NCBI GenBank assembly: GCA_046330315.1
Contig: JAXLSZ010000007.1
Span: forward strand, 124,001 to 188,000
Source of the DNA: JAXLSZ01 sp046330315
Lineage (GTDB): Bacteria > Actinomycetota > Thermoleophilia > Solirubrobacterales > 70-9
Reading direction: 5' to 3'
DNA length: 64,000 nt
Shown here piece after piece: positions 8,307 to 14,934 of the stretch (position 1 is its first letter; each line of letters starts with the position of its first letter). The notes under the pieces were generated by a model that did not search any database, was not told the DNA's origin, and saw nothing but the letters and a program-made list of their open reading frames with translations. The position numbers and the translations under genes are program-made.

Positions 8307-8873
8307 TTGACGGTCAAGACAGACGTAAGCAGGTTCCATATCCACGACGAGCTCACCGCGCCCGACGAGAGCGCGCCGCTCTTGAGGAGCATCCAGGCGG
8401 CCGGAGGCGCCGTCACCAAGTTCGTCGGCGTGCTGGCAGGCGCCCCGGCGGTGCTGCGGGCCTACACACGGATGCGCTCGGAGCTTCGCGGCGGAGTCCT
8501 GCCCAGGGCGACCCGGGAGCGCATCGCGCTCGCAGTCGCCGAGCAACGCGGCGACACCTACAGCATCGCCCAGCACGCGCGCTCGGCAAGGAGCGCCGGG
8601 CTCGGGCTGGACGAGGTGGCACGGGCCCGCGGCTTCGGGTCGGCCGACCCCAAGGAGGCGGCGCTGCTGGAGTACCTGCGGGCGGCCCTGGAAGCCCGCG
8701 GCCATCCCCCGCTCCACCTCCACGAGGAGGCCCGCGAGATCGGCTGGACCGACGAGGAGATCCTCGAGGCCGTGGGACACCTCGCTCTCAACGAGTTCCA
8801 GAGCCTGATCGCAGGCTCCGCGGCGCTCCCCCAGGACCAGGCAGTACCCAGGGTCCTCCCCTCGGCCGCCTGA
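8307..8873 (+). CDS. Carboxymuconolactone-decarboxylase/AhpD-fold protein lacking the CxxC pair
   Basis: A 188-residue all-helical protein of the CMD/AhpD fold: LPRATRERIALAVAEQRGD followed by the core helix IAQHARSARSAGL and, near the end, HLALNEFQSLI. In peroxidase-active members the core reads E..CxYC...H; here the cysteine positions are occupied (YSIAQH), so thiol peroxidase activity is unlikely and the role is unknown. It starts at TTG 8307 with a GGAAGCAGG ribosome binding site 7 nt upstream. It is transcribed away from glnA. Confidence 0.75.
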   Translation: MTVKTDVSRFHIHDELTAPDESAPLLRSIQAAGGAVTKFVGVLAGAPAVLRAYTRMRSELRGGVLPRATRERIALAVAEQRGDTYSIAQHARSARSAGLGLDEVARARGFGSADPKEAALLEYLRAALEARGHPPLHLHEEAREIGWTDEEILEAVGHLALNEFQSLIAGSAALPQDQAVPRVLPSAA

Positions 8874-8882
8874 TCCCCCCCG

Positions 8883-8935
8883 CCGCCGAGCTTCAACTTT
8901 CAGCTGATAATCGGTTGGAAGTTGAAGCTCGGCGG
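8883..8935. repeat. 17-bp perfect inverted repeat after the AhpD-like gene
   Basis: CCGCCGAGCTTCAACTT (8883-8899) and its exact complement AAGTTGAAGCTCGGCGG (8919-8935) flank a 19-bp loop, ten bases after the stop codon of the AhpD-like gene. It could act as a bidirectional terminator between convergent genes, although there is no T tract, or be a remnant of a small mobile repeat. Confidence 0.75.
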
Positions 8936-8964
8936 TGGAGGTCGCCGGGGCCGTGCCGGCCCCC

Positions 8965-9036
8965 GCGCCCCCTGCCGGCCCCGGCGCCCCCTGCCGGCCC
9001 CGGCGCCCCCTGCCGGCCCCGGCGCCCCCTGCCGGT
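8965..9036. repeat. 19-bp GC-rich tandem repeat, about 3.8 copies
   Basis: The unit GCGCCCCCTGCCGGCCCCG begins at 8965, 8984, 9003 and 9022 (last copy partial) and ends just at the 3' end of the secreted-protein gene at 9039. Each unit can form a short CCGGC/GCCGG stem. It is probably non-coding. Confidence 0.85.
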
Positions 9037-9038
9037 GC

Positions 9039-9773
9039 TCAGTCCTCGACCAGCGTCGCCGTGTAGAGCAGCCGGGCCGTCGAGTAGCGGCACCCGTAGA
9101 CCCGCTTGGTGTCCACGATCTGCTGCGGGCGGCCCTGGCGAAGCGCGGTCGTGTTGAAGCACTTGCCCTTCTGGCGACTGGCCCGCCAGGTGTCCCGGGC
9201 GGACTGGTTGACCGCGAAGGCCGGGATCCAGGTCGGAACGGTGAGCCCGACGATGTTGCCGCGGCGCACCGCCAGGGGCTTGCCGAGCCTGAACTTCACC
9301 GTCTGGCCCAGGTAGGGGCTGAGCACACGGATGGGGCTCTGCCGACGCAGCTTGTAGACCGGAGGAGAGGTTTTGGGGATCCGCTTGAGGATCGCCAGGC
9401 GCGCCTCCGGCGGGGTGCCGAAGAAGCCGTTGAAGAATGCCCGTTGGGAGTTCGTGGGCTGCGCCAGCGTGACGCTCCAGGAGACGATCCGGCCGTTTCG
9501 CGGGACACGGAACGGCAGCTGCGCGTTCGCCGTCGAGCTCTGGAAGCCGGTGACGCTGCCGATCGCCCGGCAGGGTTGGTCGGGACAGGCGGGGTCGGGC
9601 AGGGAGCCTCCGCCGCCGAGGATCACCGTGGTCTTGCCCGCCGCCCCGGCTCCGGGCGCGGCAGCGACCATCGCGACGAGCAGCGACAGCACCCCAATGG
9701 CGGCGGCGATCGTCGCGACCTTGCGGCGCGGCCCTTGCAGGGTCCCCGGCGCGCTGGCACCGAACTTGGACAT
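9039..9773 (-). CDS. Secreted protein of unknown function
   Basis: A 244-residue protein starting MSKFGASAPG with a basic segment, a hydrophobic export helix (about residues 17-40) and a mature domain rich in beta-strand-like stretches. Four cysteines (in PACPDQPCRA and in the C-terminal GKCFN and YGCRYS) could form two disulfides. I do not recognise a family. An upstream in-frame ATG at 9812 would add 13 residues, but the AGGAG about 10 nt before 9773 supports the shorter form. It is flanked by tandem repeats on both sides. Confidence 0.6.
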   Translation of the reverse strand: MSKFGASAPGTLQGPRRKVATIAAAIGVLSLLVAMVAAAPGAGAAGKTTVILGGGGSLPDPACPDQPCRAIGSVTGFQSSTANAQLPFRVPRNGRIVSWSVTLAQPTNSQRAFFNGFFGTPPEARLAILKRIPKTSPPVYKLRRQSPIRVLSPYLGQTVKFRLGKPLAVRRGNIVGLTVPTWIPAFAVNQSARDTWRASRQKGKCFNTTALRQGRPQQIVDTKRVYGCRYSTARLLYTATLVED

Positions 9774-9842
9774 TTCTCGAAGGCTCCTCTCGTCTTGAGA
9801 ATCGGGATCCATGAGCCTAAATGCTCTGCAGCCCGAAAGTTG

Positions 9843-9980
9843 CGGAGGAAGGGACGTGGTGTCCGCGCCCGGAGGAATGGCGTGGTGTCCGCCGCCGGGT
9901 GGAATGGGCGTGGTTTCCGCACCCTGAGGAATGGCGTGGTTCCCGCACCCGGTGGAATGTTGCGGTGTCCGCGCCCGGAG
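9843..9980. repeat. Degenerate 26-28-bp tandem repeat, five copies
   Basis: Five imperfect units of the form GGAATGGCGTGGTTTCCGC plus an ACCC-type tail lie upstream of the secreted-protein gene and downstream of the riboswitch-controlled gene. Unit length drifts between 26 and 28 bp, so it is unlikely to be coding. The stretch 9774-10026 otherwise contains nothing I can identify. Confidence 0.8.
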
Positions 9981-10026
9981 GCGCAGGACCCCGCCGCGAT
10001 GCGGGAGGTCGGCGCGGCGGCCCGCC

Positions 10027-10725
10027 CTACCTCGACCTGCGGGCGACCCTGCGGGCGACCGCGTAGCGGACCTCGTCGCGCCCCTCGAAGCCGAGCAACT
10101 CGCGCAGGCCGTTGGTGAGATCCCAGTCGTTGCCCTTCGAGTAGGGGCCGCGGTCTATCACCACGGCGATCGCGTAGTGGCCGTGGTACGCGAAAGTCAC
10201 CGGGGTGCCGCAGGGCAAGGTGCGGTGGGCGACGCCGATCGTGTCGCGGTGCAGCACCTGCCCGCATGCCGTGTGGTTCCCGTAGAGCCCCGGCCCGTAC
10301 CAGGTCGCCCCGGCCCTCTTCATCGAGCCGGCGAGCGCGTCGGCGGTGGCCCTGGTGACCACCCCCGTCCTGTGCAGCCCCTTGCGCTGCTGGAAGCGGC
10401 GAACGGCGCTGGCCGTGCCCTCGCCGAAGCGACTGCCCATCGGGACCGCCGAGCCGTACAGCTTGGACTTCACGATCCCGTTGAGGACTGCGACGTCGCT
10501 GCCCTCCATCCCTACCCGCAGAACCCTGCTGCCGAAGGGGATGCCGAGGCCCGGCAGCCCGGTCCCGCCGCTGGCCCGCCCCGCCGCGCCGGAGGCGACG
10601 GCCCCCGACATGGCGAGGATCCCGGCCAGCACGGCCGCGGTCAGCGTCGTCGGCGGTCTGCGGCGCCGGAGCGGCCGGCCGCGATGATCTCCTATCGCCC
10701 CTCCCGGGCGCTTGCTTCGGCTCAT
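10027..10725 (-). CDS. Secreted peptidoglycan-binding and double-psi beta-barrel (RlpA-like) protein
   Basis: The 232-residue protein has an arginine-rich start, an export helix (about residues 27-48), a PG_binding_1 domain (about 68-130, FGEGTASAVRRFQQRKGL) and a C-terminal RlpA-like barrel (about 138-215) with ATWYGPGLYGNHTACGQVL, RTLPCGTPV and VIDRGPY. The last two motifs are those of RlpA and Rpf-associated wall enzymes. It probably binds or cleaves cell-wall glycan outside the membrane. A c-di-AMP riboswitch lies directly upstream, consistent with the known control of wall hydrolases by this signal. The ATG follows a GAGAAGAG ribosome binding site. Confidence 0.82.
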   Translation of the reverse strand: MSRSKRPGGAIGDHRGRPLRRRRPPTTLTAAVLAGILAMSGAVASGAAGRASGGTGLPGLGIPFGSRVLRVGMEGSDVAVLNGIVKSKLYGSAVPMGSRFGEGTASAVRRFQQRKGLHRTGVVTRATADALAGSMKRAGATWYGPGLYGNHTACGQVLHRDTIGVAHRTLPCGTPVTFAYHGHYAIAVVIDRGPYSKGNDWDLTNGLRELLGFEGRDEVRYAVARRVARRSR

Positions 10726-10727
10726 CT

Positions 10728-10862
10728 CTTCTCGACGCTTACGGGGTTAGCTGACGGGCTCGCGCCGGAAGAGCTGCGCTACGCGGCTGGTGCCTGCGAT
10801 TCGCCCCACGAACGGGTTCCCCCGATCTCCGGATATGTGGCGGAGACTCAGCGGCTGGCGCG
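10728..10862 (-). promoter_or_regulatory. ydaO/yuaA-type c-di-AMP riboswitch
   Basis: Read on the minus strand, the leader contains the hallmark blocks of the ydaO class in order: CCGGAGATCGGGGGAACCC, then GTGGGGCGAATC, then CTCTTCCGGCGCGAGCCC, then GTCAGCTAACCCCGTAAGCG with a closing GAGAAGAG next to the start codon. The last block overlaps the ribosome binding site region of the wall-protein gene at 10725. The class senses cyclic di-AMP and usually switches off wall hydrolase and osmolyte genes when bound. The ends are approximate. Confidence 0.88.
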
Positions 10863-10983
10863 ATGCTAACAGAGCTCATGGCGGTCCTCGATGGCCGGCC
10901 GGTCTGCCCGGTCCTGGGCCCGTGACGGCTATCGGCAGGCTCGGCGCCCCGCCCCAGGCCTGCACCCGACTATTCTCCGGCCG

Positions 10984-11814
10984 ATGCCGTCCGCCGTGGT
11001 AACCGGTGCCGCTCGGGGCCTCGGCCGCGCCGTGGCCAGCACCCTGTCCGTGCGCGGCTACACGGTCCACGTGACCGACGTCGAGGAGACCGAGGCGGTC
11101 GAGGCGGCCGGGGCGATCGGAGGCCAGGCGTTCGGCTCGGCCCTCGACGTCCGCGACGAGGAGGCCTGCCACTCGGTCGCCGCCGCGACCGTGCAGATGA
11201 CAGGGTCGCTGGACCTCTGGGTCAACAACGCGGGCGTGCTGATCACCGGCGACGCCTGGGAGCAGGACGCGGCGGCCCGGCGGCTGATGATCGACGTGAA
11301 CCTGATCGGGACGATGAACGGGACGGTCGCCGCCCTCGAGCCGATGATGGCGGCCGGCCGCGGCCACGTGATCAACGTCATCTCCCTGACCGGTTTGGTG
11401 GCGGCGCCGGGAGAGGTCGCCTACGCGGCCAGCAAGCACGGCGCAATCGCCTTCACCCTCGGCACCCTGCTCGACCTGCGCCGGGCCGGGATCCGGGGCA
11501 TCCACCTCTCGGCCCTCTGCCCCGATGGCATCTGGACCCCGATGCTCAAGAACAAGGTCGACGACCCGGCTGCCGCGGTCTCCTTCTCGGGCGTCCTGCT
11601 CACCCCCGAGCAGGTTGCCGCGGAGCTGGGCAGGCTGGTGGACCGCCCGCGCCCGGTGGCGAGCTTTCCGCGCTGGCGCGGCGCCCTGGTCCGCACCCTC
11701 GACACCTTCCCCGCCCTCGGGGCGATCGGGGTCGGCTGGTTCATGCGCGACGCGGCCCGGCGCCAGCGCCGCTACAGGCGGCTGATCGAGTCCGGCCAGT
11801 GGCCCCCGCCCTGA
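10984..11814 (+). CDS. Short-chain dehydrogenase/reductase
   Basis: A 276-residue classical SDR. The start MPSAVVTGAARGLG carries the cofactor-binding TGxxxGxG motif; NNAGV, the NVIS strand and the catalytic YAASK follow. D35-V-E after the second strand suggests NAD(H) preference (inference). The C-terminal part extends beyond the core fold with an arginine-rich tail. The substrate is unknown. It begins 258 bp from the divergent riboswitch gene. Its last codons are duplicated downstream (repeat at 11804). Confidence 0.83.
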   Translation: MPSAVVTGAARGLGRAVASTLSVRGYTVHVTDVEETEAVEAAGAIGGQAFGSALDVRDEEACHSVAAATVQMTGSLDLWVNNAGVLITGDAWEQDAAARRLMIDVNLIGTMNGTVAALEPMMAAGRGHVINVISLTGLVAAPGEVAYAASKHGAIAFTLGTLLDLRRAGIRGIHLSALCPDGIWTPMLKNKVDDPAAAVSFSGVLLTPEQVAAELGRLVDRPRPVASFPRWRGALVRTLDTFPALGAIGVGWFMRDAARRQRRYRRLIESGQWPPP

Positions 11815-11872
11815 GCCAGCCAGAGCCGGTGACCCCGCCCTGAGTCAGCCAGCGCCGGTGACCCCGCCCTGA
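11804..11872. repeat. 29-bp tandem repeat spanning the end of the SDR gene
   Basis: Units beginning CCCCGCCCTGAG start at 11804, 11833 and 11862 (partial). The first contains the real SDR stop codon at 11812-11814; the others are downstream duplicates with CAGCCAG(A/C)GCCGGTGA in between. Confidence 0.85.
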
Positions 11873-11897
11873 GCGGGCCGGTCATCGGGCTCCCACG

Positions 11898-11925
11898 CCC
11901 AATAGAAGAGGCCCCTGGCGGGGCC
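11898..11925 (-). terminator. Rho-independent terminator of rnpB
   Basis: On the minus strand GGCCCC-GCCA-GGGGCC (11925-11910) is followed by TCTTCTATT, a stem with a U-rich tail placed about 10 nt after the RNase P RNA end. Confidence 0.7.
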
Positions 11926-11933
11926 CCTTCCTT

Positions 11934-12309
11934 AGCGCGCCTGTAAGCCGGATCCTGTCTTGAGCGACCATCTGTCTCGCCGGGGCTCTCGCCCCGCCGG
12001 GGCCCGCGACCGCGGTCACGGGGCCCTGCGGCCCACCTGGACCTCGCCGGGCAGGGTCGACGGTCCCGTTTGGCCTTGCACCGGGCGGGGTTTGCCTGGC
12101 CGCCGCGTCACCGCGACGCCGGTGCGCTCTTACCGCACCCTTTCACCTTTGCCTGTGCGCGGCTCACGTGTGGCCGCGCCATCGGCCGTGTGTTTCTGTG
12201 GCACTTTCCCGCGGGTTTCCCCGGGTGGGCGTTACCCACCGCCCTCGCCCTTCGGTGTCCGGACTTTCCTCGAGGGGTTTTCTCTCCCCGCGATCGCCCG
12301 GCGCGCCCC
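11934..12309 (-). ncRNA. rnpB: RNase P RNA component
   Basis: The minus strand contains the universally conserved RNase P RNA blocks: GAGGAAAGTCCGGAC near the 5' end, GGTGGGTAACGCCCACCC, GGGAAAGTGCCACAGAAAC and the 3' GACAGGATCCGGCTTACAGG. The GCGCGCC at the 5' end can pair with GGCGCGC at the 3' end to form P1. The RNA is the catalytic subunit that trims the 5' leader of tRNA precursors. It lies downstream of lexA and the zinc-ribbon gene on the same strand and ends at a hairpin terminator. Ends are set from the P1 pairing. Confidence 0.93.
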
Positions 12310-12356
12310 TCAATCGTAGCCCCGTGCGCGAACTTCGTCGAGCCCGGACCTGCCGT

Positions 12357-12569
12357 TCAGTCGAGGCGCGAGCCGCAGTCCTCGCAACCGGCCGCCGCCA
12401 GCAGCCGGCCACGGCAGACGGGACACTCGGCGGAGCCGTCGCGGACCAGGTCCTCCCAGGCCCTCAGGATCATCTCCTCGAGGGTCAAACCCGGTCCGTC
12501 GAACAGCTTTCCCGCCGAGTCTCCCGCCGCCGCGACGGCCCGCCGGGCCTCCGGCGCCGCGACCGTCAC
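12357..12569 (-). CDS. Small zinc-ribbon protein coupled to lexA
   Basis: This 70-residue protein has a helical N-terminal half (TLEEMILRAWEDLVRDG) and a C-terminal four-cysteine ribbon CPVCRGRLL-A-A-A-GCEDCGSRL, a likely Zn site. Its GTG overlaps the lexA stop codon as GTGA (12566-12569), so it is probably translated with lexA and shares its SOS control. Function is unknown; a nucleic-acid-binding or adaptor role would fit. rnpB begins about 48 bp downstream. Confidence 0.65.
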   Translation of the reverse strand: MTVAAPEARRAVAAAGDSAGKLFDGPGLTLEEMILRAWEDLVRDGSAECPVCRGRLLAAAGCEDCGSRLD

Positions 12570-13171
12570 TGGACCTTCCTGAAGACACCGATCACCTTGC
12601 CGAGAACCCGCGCGTCGGCGGTCCGGATCGGTTCCATGGCCTGGTTCTCGGGCTGCAGGCGGATGTGGTCGGACTCGCGGTAGATGCGCTTCACGGTGGC
12701 CTCCTCGCCGATCAGCGCGACCACGATCTCGCCGTTGTCGGCGTCCTCGCTGGGACGGACGATCACGTAGTCGCCTTCGAGGATGCCCGCGTCCTTCATG
12801 CTCTCGCCGCGCACCTGGAGGATGTAGTCCCCGTCCTCCCCTCCGATCACGTCCGGGATCTCGAGGTACTCCTCGATGTTCTCCTCGGCGACGATCGGCT
12901 CCCCGGCGGCCACCTGCCCGACCAGCGGCAGGCCGTCGGCGCGGATCGCCCTCTTCGCCTTGTCTATCAGCAGCTCGATCGCCCGCGGCTTGGAGGGGTC
13001 GCGGCGCAGCAGCCCCGCCTTCTCCAGGTTCGCAAGGTGGGCGTGGACCGTCGAGGAGGAGTGCAGGCCGACCGCCTTGCCGATCTCCCGGACGGTGGGC
13101 GGGTAGCCGGTCTTTGCCGCGTAGCGGCGGATGAAGTCGAAGATCTCCTTCTGCCTCTTGGTCAGGTCCAT
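12566..13171 (-). CDS. lexA: LexA SOS repressor
   Basis: A 201-residue repressor. The N-terminal winged helix starts LTKRQKEIFDFIRRY with PTVREIGKAVGLHSSSTVHAHL as the recognition helix. The C-terminal S24 peptidase part has the A-G self-cleavage site (VAAGEP), the nucleophile serine in VRGESMKDAGI and the general-base lysine in EEATVKRIY. RecA-stimulated self-cleavage derepresses the DNA damage regulon. The start at ATG 13171 is preferred over an upstream GTG-type extension because it matches the usual N terminus. A near-perfect SOS box lies 48 bp upstream, so lexA is autoregulated. Confidence 0.95.
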   Translation of the reverse strand: MDLTKRQKEIFDFIRRYAAKTGYPPTVREIGKAVGLHSSSTVHAHLANLEKAGLLRRDPSKPRAIELLIDKAKRAIRADGLPLVGQVAAGEPIVAEENIEEYLEIPDVIGGEDGDYILQVRGESMKDAGILEGDYVIVRPSEDADNGEIVVALIGEEATVKRIYRESDHIRLQPENQAMEPIRTADARVLGKVIGVFRKVQ

Positions 13172-13218
13172 CTCAGCCCTTTCCGCGGTCGCCCCTCGAT
13201 CGCTTGCACCGATCCGTT

Positions 13219-13232
13219 CGAACACATGTTCG
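13219..13232. promoter_or_regulatory. SOS box (LexA operator)
   Basis: CGAACACATGTTCG is a perfect palindrome that matches the Gram-positive/actinobacterial LexA consensus CGAAC-N4-GTTCG. It sits upstream of lexA and is the obvious autoregulatory operator. Confidence 0.93.
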
Positions 13233-13301
13233 TAGAGTAGCCGCCCCCGCGGACGCTTTCAAGTGCGGGGCGCCCGTGACCCCCGGAATGCCCCCGCCCA
13301 C

Positions 13302-13307
13302 TACAAT
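13302..13307 (+). promoter_or_regulatory. Likely -10 element of the tRNA-Leu gene
   Basis: TACAAT matches the -10 consensus TATAAT at five of six positions and stands 14 bp before the tRNA. A convincing -35 is not visible (GTGACC at 13276 is spaced 20 bp away). Confidence 0.45.
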
Positions 13308-13321
13308 CGGCCGCCCCTCTA

Positions 13322-13407
<86 letters not shown>

Positions 13408-13539
13408 CTTCCCCGGACCTCCAAGAAGCCCGCGAGAGTCCTGGTCCGCCTCGGTTGGCGCATGACGCGGGGCCGGTTCCGGTCGGCCCCCAGGCAAGGC
13501 GCGAGCCGTTCCGCCGCATCCACCTACCGGGCCGGCCCC

Positions 13540-14412
13540 TTACGGACCGCAGCGACGGACAGTGGCGACCAGCACCGAGCGGACGTACTCCGGTCGGTGG
13601 GCGACCTGCGAGTGGGTGAACCGAAGCGCCCTCAGTCCGGCCATGACGTGGGCCTGGTCTCGCAGACGGTCCCGGGCCTGCTGGGCGGCCGTGCGGTGAT
13701 AGCGAAGACCGTCGGTCTCCACGACGAGGCCCAGCTGCGGCCAGTGGAAGTCCACCCTGAAGCCGTTCAGCCGCACGCCGGTCTGCGGCTCCGGCAGCCC
13801 TGCCGCGCGCACGAGCCGCAGGAAGCGGCGCTCCAGCTCGGAATCGGTGAGGCTGAAGCTGCCCCTCTCGAGGAGGCGGCGCAGCGCGCCGAGCCCGGGA
13901 CGCCGAGGGATCCGGTCCAGGTGGGTGGCGAGCGACTCCGGGTCGACGAGGCCCAGACGGTCGGCCTCGTTGACCGCGGCCTCGAGCTGAGCCTCTCCGA
14001 GAACGGCGGCCAGGTCCACGAGGGTGTCGGCTGGAGCCGTGACCGGGATCCCGTCCCGGATTACCGGACCGACGGTGAACCGCCGGTGCACGAGGATGCC
14101 CGGTGGCCGGGGGTTCCGGTCCTGGGGCACCGTGACCTCGATCGGCCCGCGCCACTCCCGCACGCCCCAAAGGGCGCCCGCGCTGCGGTGACTGAGGAAA
14201 GCGCCCCTGCCGCAGGCCAGCACCGCGGCCATCCACCGGCCGGACTCGTCCAGCCCGGGCCGGCCAACCGCGAAGACGCCGCGCCAGACCGGATGCAGCC
14301 GGCCGCGGCCCACCCTGTGGGCGATCGCCCTTGCACTGAGCCCGAGGCCCCGAAGCTGGGTCCGCGAGACCACGCCGTGCTGCCGCGCCGCGAGCCCGAG
14401 CACGGTCGCCAT
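13540..14412 (-). CDS. DUF559-type protein with AbiEi-like winged-helix start
   Basis: The 290-residue protein opens with a winged helix typical of AbiEi-type antitoxins (AARQHGVVSRTQLRGLGLS, then RGRLHPVWRGVFAVG) and ends in a DUF559 / Vsr-like nuclease fold (FRVDFHWPQLGLVVETDGLRYH region, with D, E and D-x-x-R as possible metal ligands, then LRALRFTHSQV). Such fused proteins are frequent and solitary in actinobacteria; their function is unknown, and no toxin partner lies beside it. An in-frame ATG at 14508 would add 32 residues but lies inside the 46-bp palindromic repeat, so ATG 14412 is preferred. Confidence 0.7.
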   Translation of the reverse strand: MATVLGLAARQHGVVSRTQLRGLGLSARAIAHRVGRGRLHPVWRGVFAVGRPGLDESGRWMAAVLACGRGAFLSHRSAGALWGVREWRGPIEVTVPQDRNPRPPGILVHRRFTVGPVIRDGIPVTAPADTLVDLAAVLGEAQLEAAVNEADRLGLVDPESLATHLDRIPRRPGLGALRRLLERGSFSLTDSELERRFLRLVRAAGLPEPQTGVRLNGFRVDFHWPQLGLVVETDGLRYHRTAAQQARDRLRDQAHVMAGLRALRFTHSQVAHRPEYVRSVLVATVRRCGP

Positions 14413-14484
14413 GCCGGGCCGGACGGCTTCGCCGCGGCGACCCTCCTCGCTCGCTCCTTCCGGCACCGCACTCCGGCCGGCTCC

Positions 14485-14530
14485 TCGCTGAACCGGATCG
14501 ACCTCCATGGGTGGTCCAACCGCTCAGCGA
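14485..14530. repeat. 46-bp palindromic repeat, copy A
   Basis: Starts TCGCTGAACC, has the core CCATGGGTGGTCC and ends TCAGCGA. With flanks it forms a 9-bp stem CCTCGCTGA/TCAGCGAGG. See copies B and C for the comparison. It overlaps the possible upstream start of the DUF559 gene. Confidence 0.85.
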
Positions 14531-14567
14531 GGCCCTTGTCTTCCCCCTGAGGCCCGGGCGCGCTTGC

Positions 14568-14613
14568 TCGCTGAAGCGCGGAGCCATCCATGGGTGGTCA
14601 AAGTGTTCAGCGA
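14568..14613. repeat. 46-bp palindromic repeat, copy B
   Basis: Starts TCGCTGAAGC, has the core CCATGGGTGGTC and ends TTCAGCGA. With flanks it forms a 10-bp stem GCTCGCTGAA/TTCAGCGAGC. It lies in the 287-bp gap between the DUF559 gene and secG, in the same orientation as copy A. The rest of the gap, to 14699, shows nothing else. Confidence 0.85.
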
Positions 14614-14699
14614 GCCCGGCAGATGCTCGGCGGCGGCACCTATCGCGGTCACGACGGTGTCGTGAGGGCCCCTCGAGCCTCGCCGGCGGCTGAGTGCCG

Positions 14700-14924
14700 C
14701 TAGATCTTCAGCAGGACGAAGGTGTTGAGGACGAAGAGGATCGCGAAGAAGATCGTGGCGCGGTCGAGGTTGCGCTCGACCATCGAACCGCCGCCGATCG
14801 AGCTGCCGCCGCCGCCGATGCCGAAGGCACCCGAAAGCCCTGCGTCCTTCCCCGAGTGCAGCAGGATGAGGAAGATCAGGACGACGGAGATGATCACCTG
14901 TATGACCGCGAGGATCGCGTACAC
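14700..14924 (-). CDS. secG: SecG subunit of the Sec translocon
   Basis: A 74-residue protein with two membrane helices (VYAILAVIQVIISVVLIF and ATIFFAILFVLNTFVLL) separated by a Gly/Ser-rich loop containing SGAFGIGGGG and SMVERNLDR. The ILLHSGKDAGLSGAFG segment is the SecG hallmark. It stimulates SecYEA-driven protein export at the membrane. It starts at GTG 14924, ten bases after the CcmI-like gene on the same strand. In many actinobacteria secG follows tpiA; here it is 20 kb away from it. Confidence 0.9.
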   Translation of the reverse strand: MYAILAVIQVIISVVLIFLILLHSGKDAGLSGAFGIGGGGSSIGGGSMVERNLDRATIFFAILFVLNTFVLLKI

Positions 14925-14934
14925 GGGCCGGATT

